Assembly: GCA_947044365.1 (NCBI GenBank)
Contig: OX345636.1
Span: forward strand, 2,031,501 to 2,095,500
Direction: 5' to 3'
From: Petrosia ficiformis
Lineage: Eukaryota; Porifera; Demospongiae; Haplosclerida; Petrosiidae
DNA: 64,000 bases
Of this stretch, positions 49,389-61,218 are shown one piece after another; the stretch's first letter is position 1; every line of letters starts with the position of its first letter. The notes under the pieces are model-generated. The model ran no database searches, was not told where the DNA came from, and saw only the letters and a list, made by a program, of their open reading frames with translations. A program made the translations under genes and the position numbers.

Positions 49389-49692
49389 CAATCTTGTCAG
49401 TAAGGAAACAGTACTTATTAACCAGCCTACGACATACTGTTGTATATTCTTCTGAAGTTGGGTATATGGTATACTGGAACATTTGAATTGCAAGTGATGA
49501 TATTATTTTTCTCTGGCAGCTTTCAGTCACTATATTCTTACTGAGCAATTCAATAGTAGCAGTGGAAAACTTTTCCAGCAAATGGAAATTCTTCAGCAAT
49601 GTATTATGGGTGAATGACTGTGGATTACTGCTATAAGCTGGTGGACTACCGCAATAAGCTGGCCAGAGTTCAGGAGCAGTAATAGAAACAAG
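49389..49692 (-). CDS. SAMD3-like protein, upstream exon
   Basis: Acceptor TATTTATTCAG at 49693 precedes CTTGTTTCT. The frame reads SITAPELWPAYCG, then CQRKIISSLAIQMFQYTI, YPTSEEYTTVCRRLVNKY and CFLTDKIG. RR.(I/L)...L..........YPT..EY..V...LV.KYP.L.D is the repeat-like block found in SAMD3-like proteins N-terminal to the blocks encoded at 47.0-47.3 kb, so the order is right for one gene. A donor (ATTG|GTAATG, 49388) ends the exon; the frame also runs on to a TAA at 49339. An N-terminal SAM domain was not found upstream. Whether this exon and those below form one intact gene is inference. Confidence 0.6.
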
Positions 49693-49974
49693 CTGAATAA
49701 ATATTATGATTATAGTAAAGTCAGATACATCTGTGCTTTAAGCAAAATTAATATGGAGTGGTTGCTATCACATTTAGATAGAACTGTTGAACTATGCTAC
49801 CTAGAGTACACAACTCTACAAGTAGTAATTTTGTTCTCTCAACATTCATTTATGTAATATTATAGCAAATTGAGTTAATTATTTTGTAGCCTTACATGAC
49901 ACTTTTAGTAAATAATGATTAGCTGTTCTGAAGTATGATTATGAACGAGCATTTGCCACAAATATATATAGCTT

Positions 49975-51790
49975 CCCACACTATTAGTTAAATGATTGTT
50001 CTATGTGCTCATTTAATAATAATTATTATACTTAATTATTTTTCATTGCTGATATTAATTTAGTAGGGGGAAGAAAGTTGGATACATTTATCATAGTGAG
50101 CATACATTACAAACAATAGAATTATTAAAATAACAGTTAGTACAGTTTCAACCAATGGAGGAAATTATAATTCCATTGGTCGTGTAAGTTTTTATGGATA
50201 TAAAGGAATTTATAATCGAATAATTGTAACTTCACTTACCTTATCCTGTTTAATAGATGTACAAATAAATATTTCTAATTAAATCATTGTAGGTTTCCAA
50301 ACCTTTGTTATGAATCTAATATGAAGTATTAGGCTTGATAATTTGTACACATATCTTCTATGTACCTTATTAATATAATTAGTACAAAGTAGTTATGGCA
50401 TCAGATGTGTGTATCATATACAACCAACTAATTGATAAATCCTTCCAAATGCACTAACCAATACATTAATTTTGTTATTTTGACAAATTGTATTTTGCAG
50501 CCTTATATTACACTTTTATTAAATAATGCTTAATTCAGTTTACTATAATATTACATAAAATTAATGAATGTTGAGACAATAAATACTTTTAGGGTTGTGT
50601 ACTCTAGGTAACACAGTTAACCAGAAAAAATGTTCTATCTATATGTGATAGCACACACTCAATATTTGTTTAAAGCATACTGGATTAGCAGTATGACAAG
50701 AATAATAAAAAACATTTTCAATAAAAATGAAAGATGTAGGGATGTCAAAACCCAAAATGCATGTGAGGTGGGACCCAAAATTAAACAAACCACTTCCATA
50801 TAACCCTACATAAGCACAGCTCTTTGTATTTTGCATTATAGTGGTGTAAATACTTATGTAGGGTTATATGGAAGTGATTTTGGGTCCCACCTAACCTTGT
50901 TCACATGCTCTTTGGGTTTTGACACCTCTACATCTTCTTTCCTTTTTATTGGAAATTTTTTTTATTAATCTTGTTTCCATTGTTTTTTTTTTCTGAATGG
51001 TTGGAATACATCATATGAAATCATTCAATCACAAATTCATCAAAGTTTGTTCATCAATGAAGGTCAGTCTTTTGTATAATTGTATATATCAATTATTTAT
51101 GAATTGATTATCATTCTCTTTCACTTACAGATGATGTCTATTGTCTATTTCACTTACAGAACTGTCTGCAGTCCTACAAGAAGTAGTGTCAGTCACTGTG
51201 CAATGCAGTATGTAATATTATTATACAATGGCTTTAATATTAATAAGTTTTATATTCATTATTAGTATTTCCTCACAAATTTTATTACTAATATTTACTA
51301 TGCTTATGATTCCAATTGCAAAAAGCATTTTATTTTTTTCAGCTTCCATGTAAATGATTGTTCCATGTGCTCATTTAATAATAATCATTTTTCATTGCTG
51401 ATTAATTTACTAGTGGGGGAAAGTTGGATACATTTATCATAGTGAACATATATTACAAAAATAGAATTATTAAAATAACAGATTTATTATTTAGTACAGT
51501 TTCAACCAATGGAGGAAATTATAATTTAATTGGTCATGTAAGTTGTTATGGATATAGATGAATTTATAATCGAATAATTGTAACTTCAATTACCTTATCC
51601 TGTCTAATAGATGTACAAATAAATATTTCTAATTAAATCATTGTAGGTTTCCAAACCTTTTTTATCCATCTAATATGAAGTATTAGGCTTGATAATTTGT
51701 ACACATATCTTCTATGTACCTTATTAATATAATTAGTACAAAGTAGTTATGGCATCAGATGTGTGTAACATATACTAATTGATAAATCCT
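49975..51790. repeat. Direct duplication, about 450 bp each, 1.36 kb apart
   Basis: 49985-50440 matches 51345-51780: both contain ATTGTTCTATGTGCTCATTT-like sequence, a GGGGGAAAGTTGGATACATT block, and CTAATTAAATCATTGTAGG. The same repeat in shorter form occurs at 7.6-7.97, 40.13-40.47, 58.41-58.76 and 63.88-64.0 kb. No gene between. Confidence 0.7.
50733..50934. mobile_element. 202-bp palindromic MITE
   Basis: Left arm starts GATGTAGGGATGTCAAAACC and the right arm ends in the complementary GGTTTTGACACCTCTACATC. Arms of about 90 bp, including GTGGGACCCAAAAT and TTATATGGAAGTG, face each other around a TTTGTATTTTGCATTATAG centre. Part of it reads open on the minus strand (50639-50836) but no protein is indicated. 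Confidence 0.85.
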
Positions 51791-51799
51791 TGCAAGTCT

Positions 51800-52420
51800 G
51801 AAGTGTAGTGCACACACTAACTATGCACCATGAATAAGAAGTTTGACTATTCTCTTTATACTAGTTCTTTCCTGTAGTCAGACAATATTTCCCATTCCAT
51901 TAGAGTCTACTACTACACTCCAATTATGAATTAGTTAATTATGATGTATCAGTCACTTGGAGATGAAAACCTTGTTAGCCTTAAAATCTCAATAGATATC
52001 CGGAATGCAGCCTTTTTGCATAAATTGATTATGTGAGTTTTAAGAATTTATGAATGTACTATTGAATAGGACTGATATGTTTTCTAGCATTTTGATTTTG
52101 AGAATATAAATATAGATCTGCAAATAACACCTTCAAAAACACCTTATGAGTTATGTGTGATTTTAGACCATTTTAAAACAGTGCATTTACAACTGCATTA
52201 TATATCAGGTGTGATGGCATGTGACTCTTGGTGTTGATTAGTTATCTACATGTTTACTACATATGTGAAAAGTTGGTAAATAGTTCTCAGGCGAGTCAGA
52301 TTTGTTGGATTTAGTAACCTTTGAACAACAGTGGTAATTACTTGGTCACGAAGCATTCCTTATCTCAGCAATACAATTGAAATGTGTAATCACCACAAAA
52401 TAAACTGTATACCTATATAC
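51800..52420. other. No gene seen; non-repetitive AT-rich sequence
   Basis: No domain, RNA or repeat relationship recognised. Confidence 0.35.
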
Positions 52421-52466
52421 ATATATATATACATATATATATTATATATATAATTATATATATATA

Positions 52467-52518
<52 letters not shown>

Positions 52519-52520
52519 TA

Positions 52521-52676
52521 TATAGTACACTTAGAGTTCTTATATACAAAATATAGACCCGAGGTTTAGTGTCTGAGGATGTGATATAGCCCGAGCTTGC
52601 GAGGGCTATATCACATCCGAGGACACTAAACCAAGGGTTTATATTGTGGTATATAAGAACTGTAAGTGTACTATAT
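52521..52676. repeat. Palindrome of about 155 bp between TA tracts
   Basis: TATAGTACACTTAGAGTTCT at the left mirrors AGAACTGTAAGTGTACTATA at the right; the centre reads GATATAGCCCGAGC/GCGAGGGCTATATC. A few mismatches lie along the arms. It shares its centre with the next palindrome. Confidence 0.85.
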
Positions 52677-52766
52677 ACAATATATAGTATGCTGGTGGAT
52701 TAAAGATTCACAGGTCTATATACAAAATATAAGACCTAACCACATCAAACGGCTACCATGGTAGCA

Positions 52767-52824
<58 letters not shown>

Positions 52825-52827
<3 letters not shown>

Positions 52828-53137
52828 GCGAACAAATACGCATGCGCGAAAGCATGTGGTAATATTTTATTGAGGAAAATGTCATAATTGTACAATATAT
52901 AGTATATAGTATGCTAATAGGTCCTATATACAAAATATAGGAACCTTGTTTTGTGTCCGAGGATGTGATATAGCCCAAGCCTGCAGGGCTATATCACAGC
53001 CGAGGACACAAAACAAGGTTCCTATATTTTGTATATAGGACCTATTAGTATACTATATACTACATATTGTACAATTATGACATTTTCCTCAATAAAATAT
53101 TACCACATGCTTTCGCACATGCGTATTTGTTCGCTTC
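52825..53137. repeat. Near-perfect 313-bp palindrome
   Basis: GAAGCGAACAAATACGCATG at the left mirrors the complement ending at 53137. Arms of about 150 bp differ at only a few positions and meet at GATATAGCCC-AAGCCTGCA-GGGCTATATC. A long (TA)n tract abuts the left end. Its right arm overlaps part of a 129-codon minus-strand frame (53075-53464), which I do not accept as a gene. Confidence 0.9.
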
Positions 53138-53308
53138 ATTGTGCACATGTTTGAGCCTTGAGTGAGAGTTGTGTGTCCCGACTGACCATTTCTGGTAAGA
53201 CTGGTATCCTTTAGAATCCATTACAGCTGAAGAAATGAACAGTAGTCTACCTGAAAAGAAGTGAAGGTTGTCGCTATTGCTTTCAAAGAAGAGTGAAAGA
53301 TTTACTGT

Positions 53309-53670
53309 ATGTTCGTCCGAGGATTTACAGAGAGCGTCGATGAAGCTGTTCCCAAGAACACCACCATAGCTATTAACTGGGCTTTCAGGCTTTTTGAAGA
53401 CTGGGTTAGCCATTCGAATGAGCTCGAGGGGCATTGTTACTCCATTGAAGATCTTTGGTCCCATGGCGATTACGCTAAAGTTTCAGAGATGCTGTCACTC
53501 TTCTGCTTAGAGATCAAGCAACAAAATGGGAAGCCTTACACACCCAAGTCTGTTTTCAAATTTTCGTCAATTTACAAATGAACCCTAAAGATGAATGTTT
53601 TACTCAAATTCATACTGTTCTCGATAACTTGTCTCATAAACTACACAACTATATTATTGATCACTTATTC
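53309..53670 (+). pseudogene. KIAA1958/QRICH1-like domain fragment (tyrosine recombinase-related)
   Basis: The 90-codon frame matches the N-terminal domain of KIAA1958/QRICH1/ZMYM-like proteins, which derive from Crypton-type tyrosine recombinases. Visible blocks are SVDEAVPKNTTIAINWAFRL, FEDWVSHSN, and VSEMLSLFCLEIKQQNGKPY with TPKS. The frame stops at 53579-53581. A second frame overlapping the stop (ATG 53578) continues with CFTQIHTVLDNLSHKLH, which corresponds to the next conserved block of the family, so a one-base shift and a small deletion separate them. No recombinase catalytic region follows; the sequence runs into TA-rich repeats. The large palindrome lies immediately upstream. Confidence 0.6.
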
Positions 53671-53814
53671 ACAACAGTTTTGTCAATAATATTATACTTG
53701 GCAATAAAATATTGCATGTTGTTAATGGGTTATATAGACCTGTTGTGGGTCCTATATACAGAATATAGACCTAGCCACATCAAAGGGATGATGTCATAAT
53801 AATTATTGTACTAT

Positions 53815-53863
53815 ATATAATTATATATATATATATATATATATATAATTATATATATATATA

Positions 53864-53929
<66 letters not shown>

Positions 53930-54005
53930 TATATATATTATATATATATATATATATATAATTATATATATATTATAATTATATAATTATATATATATAA
54001 TATAT
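53815..54005. repeat. (TA)n with AATT interruptions
   Basis: About 190 bp of almost pure TA repeat. Similar long tracts occur at 23655-23702, 27617-27642, 35120-35158, 48656-48694, 52425-52512, 52770-52824 and 61255-61340. Confidence 0.95.
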
Positions 54006-55335
54006 GTGACCGTGGATGTGAGTATATCAGTAATATACACATGCGGTTATAATTTGTTTATAGAGATATAACTTAATATAAATGTAGAGACTATCATAAT
54101 TTCCAAAAAGGTTTCAATGATGGATCAAAATAATTAAATAATTATCATTTGATCAAGTGATAAATCATATTGAAATTATTATAGAGGTATTAAATTATTC
54201 CCATAATTATTATCCTTGCAAATACCATATTACTGTTTATAGTTATTTATCGTAGCATTACATTTTGCCATGGGAACGTGTTGTATTGCAAACATGATAT
54301 GCTTCCTTCAATGTTATCAGAAGCTCGGTAATGTGAGGATAGGATCTGATTCTATCTTTGTGACAGTTGTGTTGTGTTTGACCAATGCTTTTTTCAGAAT
54401 TTTATCACAACTCAATGGACACAGTGCAAAAGTTTGTGCCTTTATGTAAAACCTATATACCTTATAAACAGTATCATTCTAGTACAACAAAAATGTACAA
54501 TCACTATATCTAATTTCAGCAGTTTTCGAAAACGCCCAGAGAGACTATGCCGCCGCAAACAGCTTCCCCCACTACTATAGTAAATTTTTGTCAGGTTTAT
54601 TTAAAAGAGAGAACATTCTGTGGATGCTAGTAGTAAAATCACACGTCTATTTTGCTACAAATTTAATTCATGTGCTATTCAATTTGACAGGGAGAATTAT
54701 ACTCTATAATAAACAAAATTTGAAATATTTGCACATCAGTAATCAAGTCATAGTTACATTTTTCATTCATAATAATTTATAATGAGGGTTAATTATGTCA
54801 TTTAAAGTTGACCAATCAATTTACTAAACAATGGAAGCAAGAAACATTTGGTAGGATATATAAAAATTATAAACTTATATTCATACTAAAATTATCCTGT
54901 ACACTGCAACTAAATTGTGTTTCTAGGTGGAGCATCCATTGATCATCCTGAATATCTCTAGCTATAAAGTTAATCGAATTGTTGTTTTTCAATTCAATGC
55001 AGATATTCTCATTAATTATGTATACTTGTATAATGATCAAAATAAATGTACATGAATGGTGATTGAACAATGATTTTTCATGTTTGTTTTTATCATGCAC
55101 AAATATATATATATAGCTATACAGTTTAGTTTGTAGTGATTACATATCACAGTTATATGTCAATCCCATGTATGTGATCTTTAATCAAACATTCTCATTA
55201 TCAGATTAATTTTGAAGTGTATATTATTGCTTTGTTTCCCTCAAAAAAGATAATCTTATGTTTATAGTCTTGTATGGTATTACAAGTATGTTAAGTATAT
55301 AGTTACATATATATTATATACTCTGTTAATTATTG

Positions 55336-56421
55336 GGCTCGCCGCGCCTATGCGTGGGCAAGTCTTTAGCACTTTGGTTGTCATTCTGTCATTCATTCAT
55401 TCATTCATTCATTCATTCATTCTGTCTATCTGTCCCAACTTTTTTAATTTAAGCGTCGATTTAAAGACTTGATAGAGTAGGAAAAGAAGTTTCTCAAAAT
55501 CGTATCGAAAAGAAATTTGCCTTCATTCCTTCCCAACTTTTTTTTACTTCGAACAGTTTATAACTTCAAACGCATACCTCCCACAGCCGCCAAACTTTCA
55601 GATCTGTTCAAAAACATGGTCTTCTATTGTTCTGTTGTTTTTATAACGAAGTAAACTGTATGAAAAGTTACTTAGAATGAAAAATGCTAAAATCACTACA
55701 GATCCTAGCCAGATGCTTTAAATGTCAATTTAAAGACTTGATAGAGTAGAGAAAGAAGTTTATCAAAATCGTATTGAAAAGAGATTTGCCACAGACATTG
55801 TTTTAGCAAGTTACAGACTCTATCTCTGTAAGCTCTCCAGTTTCTGCTATTTACTTGCAATAACCCAGTAAACCCACACCCTCAGTCACACCCAAGGTGA
55901 TCACGTAAGATCAAACGTGGAGGTCAGTTTAGAGCAATACCTTCCTTTCTGCTATTATTGAACTTTTGTTTGACTTTCAAATTACATATATTTGAACTGT
56001 AAGTTCAGTGCTTTTGCTCATTGTAGTTGTAACAATGTACAATTCATTATAGGATAGTTATCTTTAGTAACTGACAGTTGTGGCATAGATATTTTGATAA
56101 TGAATGAGGTAATGAATATTTGTTGGAAGAGTATATTATGTAATTTGACTGTAAGTAATAATTATAGTTATTATACTAGTGCAAAGCAGTATAGCTGATG
56201 GAGAATCATTCTTAGTCATCTTCCATGTGTTTTTATATTTATCAGAAATAATCTTAGCCAGTCTAGCCACAAAAAACTTTCTCAATCAACTTTCAACTTT
56301 ATATCAACAACAAATTCAAATTTAAGCTTGTTACTTTCTCTCTTGCATCTCGTTTAGTTAATTGTTGCAATTGCAACCTATCCTTAAGCTACAGTGGCGA
56401 GGCCACACACCAAAGGTGCTT
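55336..56421. mobile_element. About 1.09-kb element, long relative of 41434-42194
   Basis: Runs from GGCTCGCCGCGCC to GCCACACACCAAAGGTGCTT, in opposite orientation to the shorter copy. It contains (CATT)n at 55390-55430 and a duplicated inner segment around GACTTGATAGAGTAG (55465 and 55735). No target duplication is visible and no protein is encoded. Confidence 0.65.
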
Positions 56422-56807
56422 CATTAATAGTTATTAATAGTATATCATATAAATGGACCAAATTGGTGAAGTGCATTAGAGTACTTTGCTATTTTTGGAT
56501 ATAATGTTTGTAACATAATAATTATTGCTTTTGTTGCTACATCACTGTAAACATTAATGGGTTATATTAATCCTTGTTTGGGTTAAATGAGTTTCAATAC
56601 AATATATATATATATTTTTTCAAATATTTTACCAGGAAGTCCCATCAGCCAATAAGACAAGTACATGTCAATAAAGAATGAAAAATCTCATAGTAATTTT
56701 GATAGAACAAATATTAAGTAAATATTTGTGTGCATACAATAGTAACAATTATTTTAAGAATAAGTAACATCTGTTGCTTTCACTGGTGTTAGAATGAATA
56801 ATTTTAA

Positions 56808-57068
56808 TTAGTATTGTTTTAGTTAACTGTAACTATATCTAAAACCCTTTTTAGTTAGGCATTTTGACTTATAGCTAGTGAAACTATAACTAAATTACAG
56901 GTCTACAGCAATAGCTATAACCAACTAAAATGAAAATTAGTTGGCAATTTTACTAAACTAAAACCATCTTAGTTAATTAAACTATAACTAAACTAAAATT
57001 GTGATAAACTAGTCATATTATAACTATAACTAAAAGTGGTCACTAATGCTAAACTAAAACAACACTAA
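56808..57068. mobile_element. 261-bp MITE with TTTTAA target duplication
   Basis: Starts TTAGTATTGTTTTAGTT and ends in AACTAAAACAACACTAA. TTTTAA flanks both sides (56802-56807, 57069-57074). The related sequence at about 18.5 kb lacks the element. An inverted relative lies at about 61555-61795. The interior is rich in AACTAAAA and TTAGTTATAG phrases. Confidence 0.75.
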
Positions 57069-57129
57069 TTTTAATATATACACCACAGGGTATATCAATA
57101 ATACTGTGCTAGTAGTTTATTGTATCGCT

Positions 57130-58400
57130 GTTTTGTTACTCTGCTTTATTGTCATATGTACAAGTTGAAATGAAACTACTACTAGTAAATATTACTTAGT
57201 AGGAATAACAAATGAGCATTTTTCATCTTAGTTCAATAGAGCATTACAGCAGCTCTAGAATGGTATATTATATACATCTGAATTAGATATAGACAAAGTC
57301 ACAACAAGCGAGAAAACCATTGAAGTAATTAGTTCAATTTTTTGTAGGAAATTGTTAGGAAATTGAATAATAATTTACAATAAGGGTTGATTATAAAGTT
57401 GTGCAATCAAATTAGTGCTAAACTAATACATTAATGGAAGGGCCAAGTGTTATTCCAAAATTAAATAATAGATGTTGTTCATATATACTTTTAATTGCAT
57501 TAAAAAAATGTTAAACTATTCGGAATATTTTCGATTTCTAAAATGTTTCTTTATATAATTTGGATCAAATGCCCTAGTGATACACATTAATTTGTCGCAT
57601 TGCACTCATATGTCAATCACATGTATGTCTTCTGTAGTTAAACATTCTCATTATCAGATTAATCTTAAAGTGTATATTATTGCTTTGTTTCCTCAAAAGA
57701 TAATCTTATGTTGATAGTCTTGTATGGTATTGCAAGTATGTTAGGTATATAGTTAGGTATATAGTTACATATATATAATATACTCTGTTCATTAATATTA
57801 TTAATAATTGCTATTAATAGAATAATATATCATATAAATGGACCCAATTGGTATAGTGCATTAGAGTACTTTGTTATTTTTGGATATACCGTTTGTAAAT
57901 ATATTATTGTCTTTGTTATTATATCACTGTAAAAGTGAATGGGTTATTACTTTTGTTTGGCTACATGAGTTTAAATACAATAAATACAATTATACTCTAA
58001 GACTATATCTATATTGAGAAGTTCTTGCTGTAATAAAGAATAGAAAAGCCCATAGTAATTTAGACTCATTGGATTATTACTTATTATCACGATAATATTA
58101 TATATGATTATTATGGTGTTACAAGGGGAATTATCATAACAGCCACAGGTTATACCATATAATATTATGCTATATACTTTGTATTGCTGTTTTTTTCACT
58201 CTGCTTTATTGTTATAACTGTGTACTTTATCTACTAGATGAAATGAAACTAATACTTGTAAAGATTACCTAGCAAATCAGCATTGAAGAAAATAAAGTTG
58301 GCTTGAAATTTATTTTATTTTAACTTGAAATTTATTGGCATTCAATTGACTGTTTCAGGGATAGTATTAACCCGTGCCAGCGTAGGGGGTGCGGAGGGTT
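57130..58400. repeat. Dispersed repeat DNA, no gene
   Basis: 57600-57900 repeats 55130-55330 together with the 56430-56560 flank, without the 1.09-kb element, which approximates its empty site. The remainder is AT-rich with the CAGTGATA..CTGTTTTGTTACTC landmark shared with 18.47-18.54 kb. Confidence 0.5.
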
Positions 58401-58779
58401 ACTCACTGCAAAAACAGAATTGTTAAAATAACAAATGTATTGGTTAGTACAGTTGCAAGGAATTAACAATTAGTTGGTAGTTCAGTATACATACATTTAA
58501 TGCCATAGTTACATTTACTAGTGATATTATAATCAATTATCATGCCTAATATCTCATATTAGATGAACAAAGTAGGTTTGGAAACTCAAAGTAATTTCGT
58601 TAAAATATTTATCAGCTTTTTTATATATCTATTAGACTAGATAGGAAAATTAAAACTGCAATTGTTGGATTATATTAACATAATTATATATCACCATGCA
58701 GTCAACGCTACCAATTAAAATACAATTTCCTTGCACCTGTACTAACCAATAAATTAGTTAATTTAACAATTTTATTTTT

Positions 58780-59460
58780 GCAGTGCTGGTGTTCTGTCTG
58801 TCTGTCATGTCTACAAACCAAATTTCTGGAGAACTAACAACATTGGAATTTCGATCAAGTTAGCAAAACATGTGAAATTATACAAGGATCAAAATAAAAG
58901 AGCACCTTTTTCTAAAACCTTTCAGTTATAGACAATGTTTACAACTTATGATTGCCGTTTCATCATTTTCTGGTTGCAAACAAGTACATTGAAACACTAC
59001 TTGTTTGAAGGCTATCGCCGTCAAATCACAGCTTGAAATTAAATACAGTGGCTGCTACAACATCGAGCTACCTCTAACCTTTCTGCCAATTTCTCAGCCA
59101 TCAAGGAGTCTATTGGCTCACATTGTAAGAGAACCTGACTAGACATAAGCTCCTGGGTTCACTCCCCAGTCAACTATACCTGACTATTTTCAGTTTTCCT
59201 TTATTTCTATTTCTATTATAAACATAAAGTCTTTCTCTTCATCGTCTTTGTGCTAAACCCTTCTCTATAAAATTCATCATAATCTTCGTTTCTTTCCTAA
59301 TCCTCCTTTCCATTTCTCAAACTAACACAAATGACTATCTACGTAATCATAGTCACAATAATTTATCAACCATCTTGTACGTACTTTTTCTTTTTATCGT
59401 TCATTCTTTCCTCTACTATAAAAATCTGGAACAAAGTCTATGCTGTTTAACCTATAGCAT
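58780..59460. repeat. Repeat with tRNA-like SINE head
   Basis: At about 59114-59170 the sequence resembles a degenerate tRNA: GGCTCA...GTAAGAG (D-arm-like), CCTGACTAG (anticodon-stem-like) and a perfect T-arm CTGGG-TTCACTC-CCCAG (59153-59169). A CT-rich tail follows. The part before it (58.8-59.05 kb) shares phrases with 28.0-28.3 kb. No functional tRNA is claimed. Confidence 0.45.
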
Positions 59461-60030
59461 TGCAACTCATAATTGCTGAAACTCACTACACATAATTATA
59501 ATTAAATAATTTTTATGCAATCAATATGTTTTAAAATTTAGTTGTAACTCAATATTTTAATTTCAATTAACTAGCATTAACTTGGTTTTTGAAAATTATT
59601 TAAATCTTAAGAATACTATTTTATTATTTATCATCAATTATTTATAAAAAATTAATAATAATTATGACTATTTTGATGAATCCTTTGCCTTAAGTATATG
59701 GTTAATGGATTATTGTAGAGAGAGGGGTCATTGCAATATCTCCATACAACGAAAATATCAAAGATGCAGGTTTTTATTTTCCCACAGAAAATTCAACATT
59801 TAACCATGTAAATTATTACATTTGGCTATCAATTATTGTTTCTGATCAAGGTGAATCTGTACATAATTATCTAACCTTTCAGATGTTCGAGTTTGTCCCT
59901 AGGCATGAACTTATTGATGACATTCCAGTTCTTGTATTGTGTTATATATCTACACGAGTACTCCTACATCCAACTAAAGCCCTGCTATGCGTTCGAGAAT
60001 GACTGACTTTATCAGTCTGACATTTTGTAC

Positions 60031-60145
60031 CTTTCCCCGCCGTACTACAGCTTAGCTCCGCCTAATAAACTCAAAAATCTATAAACGGGGCACTACGTAG
60101 ATTGCCAGCCTACCTGGTAGCGTATTTATTGGTCGAAAAATCGGT
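60031..60145 (+). promoter_or_regulatory. Degenerate promoter of Cys-rich copy 3
   Basis: CCGCCGTACTACAGCTTA is kept, but the TATA box is altered to TATAAACG (60080-60087), 66 nt before the ATG, and spacing to the ATG is shorter. ATTGGTCGAAAA is retained. Confidence 0.55.
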
Positions 60146-60733
60146 ATGATAAAATTTGCTGCAGTACTCCTTTTTGTTATTTCGTTGGCATCTGCATTTC
60201 GTAATCCCACTTGGCACATAATACACAAAGAAGTGTTTCCGAAAAGATGGCATTCCTCATGTGATTCAATAATTGCAGATTGCGAGGATAGGATTGACTT
60301 GTTAGCTGATCAATACAATATTTATACTACTGAAGGACGAGCCAGATATCTCAGTGATGTTTATGTCCTAGTATGTGGAAGATGTTTTGATGATTTTGAA
60401 CGTTTTTATAGCTGTACAGGTGATGAGGACCTTGCTGAAGAATTGAGAGAAGCTGATTGTGCTTGTTCTGATGTCAATGGCAAGTATTGTACAGAATTAT
60501 TATTTGATGGATTTGATCTTTCTACCTGTGTTAACAAAAATGACGAGATAGATGATATTTGTATTTCTACATGTCAAGATCTCCGCACTATACGTGCCTA
60601 TTGGGGATGCTGTACAACTTCTTATGAATAATATTGATTTCTTCCTAACACTACACAACAATTTGATGTTTGTGATGTTACACTAGGTGAACCTTGTTCT
60701 GGTATGTCGGCTACTCTAGCATTTCTTATGATG
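60146..60733 (+). pseudogene. Cys-rich secreted protein, copy 3, truncated
   Basis: The frame begins with a conserved signal peptide (MIKFAAVLLFVISLASA) and follows the family through the GCC motif, keeping all twelve cysteines to that point plus one extra (CAC). It lacks about eight residues after the signal peptide. A TAA at 60629-60631 ends it, 161 residues long. The same frame continues with a TGA and then recognisable family residues (LPNTTQQFDV, LGEPCSG) to another TGA. The hydrophobic tail is shortened, so even readthrough would not give a GPI signal. It is either a pseudogene or a soluble truncated form. Together with its weakened promoter, loss of function is more likely. Confidence 0.75.
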
Positions 60734-61105
60734 CCTTGATAACTTCCAGTTTTTTTTTTTTGAATACATGACACATATAATTATGCATTATGTATAATTA
60801 CAATAGACACTCAGATTGTGAATTGTTTTGTAGTTTAGATTATATGCATAAATATTTGTGCTGTATACTTCACTCTGAGTCATAATTGTTCTTTTTTTCA
60901 GAGTTTCAATCAACTGTGATGATTAGCATAATTATTACAATAAACTTATAATCATGTCTGCATGAAGAAGTGCTGTTTCTAATGCAATGAAAAATTTTCT
61001 AACCAATGCAGTGCAAACCACATGCAACGGGCAGTATACACATATCTCACAAATAGCTTAACATCTTCCCTTTTCCGTGTGAACGTTTATCATCGATTTG
61101 TTGAA

Positions 61106-61218
61106 ATGAAAACCCGTTGTGCTTTTGGCTGCACTAAACCAGACCGTAGACCTAAGTGGATTGTAGCTACTAAAGATCCAGACTTAACTACTAATTTGTA
61201 GTGAACATTTTGTTACTG
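61106..61218 (+). pseudogene. THAP-type zinc finger exon, degenerate
   Basis: An ATG opens MKTRCAFGCTKPDRRPKW, resembling the first C-X(2-4)-C of a THAP domain. After a TAG in this frame, the neighbouring frame reads CSEHFVTG, the usual C-X2-H end of the THAP module, and is followed directly by a perfect donor (G|GTAAGTGG at 61219). The distance between the two pairs is about 24 residues against the usual 35-50, so part of the domain is deleted and one frameshift is present. THAP domains bind DNA and occur in P-element-type transposases and host genes. A remnant is likely. Confidence 0.45.

Larger units (their letters stand above)
54050..57130. repeat. Inverted duplication of 61.55-63.33 kb
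   Basis: Inverted anchors: 54250-54420 with 63000-63130, 54570-54620 with 62770-62830, 54860-55100 with 62280-62520, 55130-55330 with 62095-62280, 56740-57070 with 61555-61870. The extra length of this copy is largely the element at 55336-56421. No supported gene; short frames here are in repeat DNA. Confidence 0.65.

Noticed and set aside
53075..53464. 129-codon minus-strand frame
   Set aside because: Antisense to the KIAA1958/QRICH1-like blocks, and its end lies inside the palindrome. The plus strand has the recognisable family motifs.
59114..59170. tRNA gene
   Set aside because: The T-arm is good, but the D-arm and acceptor stem do not pair; a SINE head fits better.
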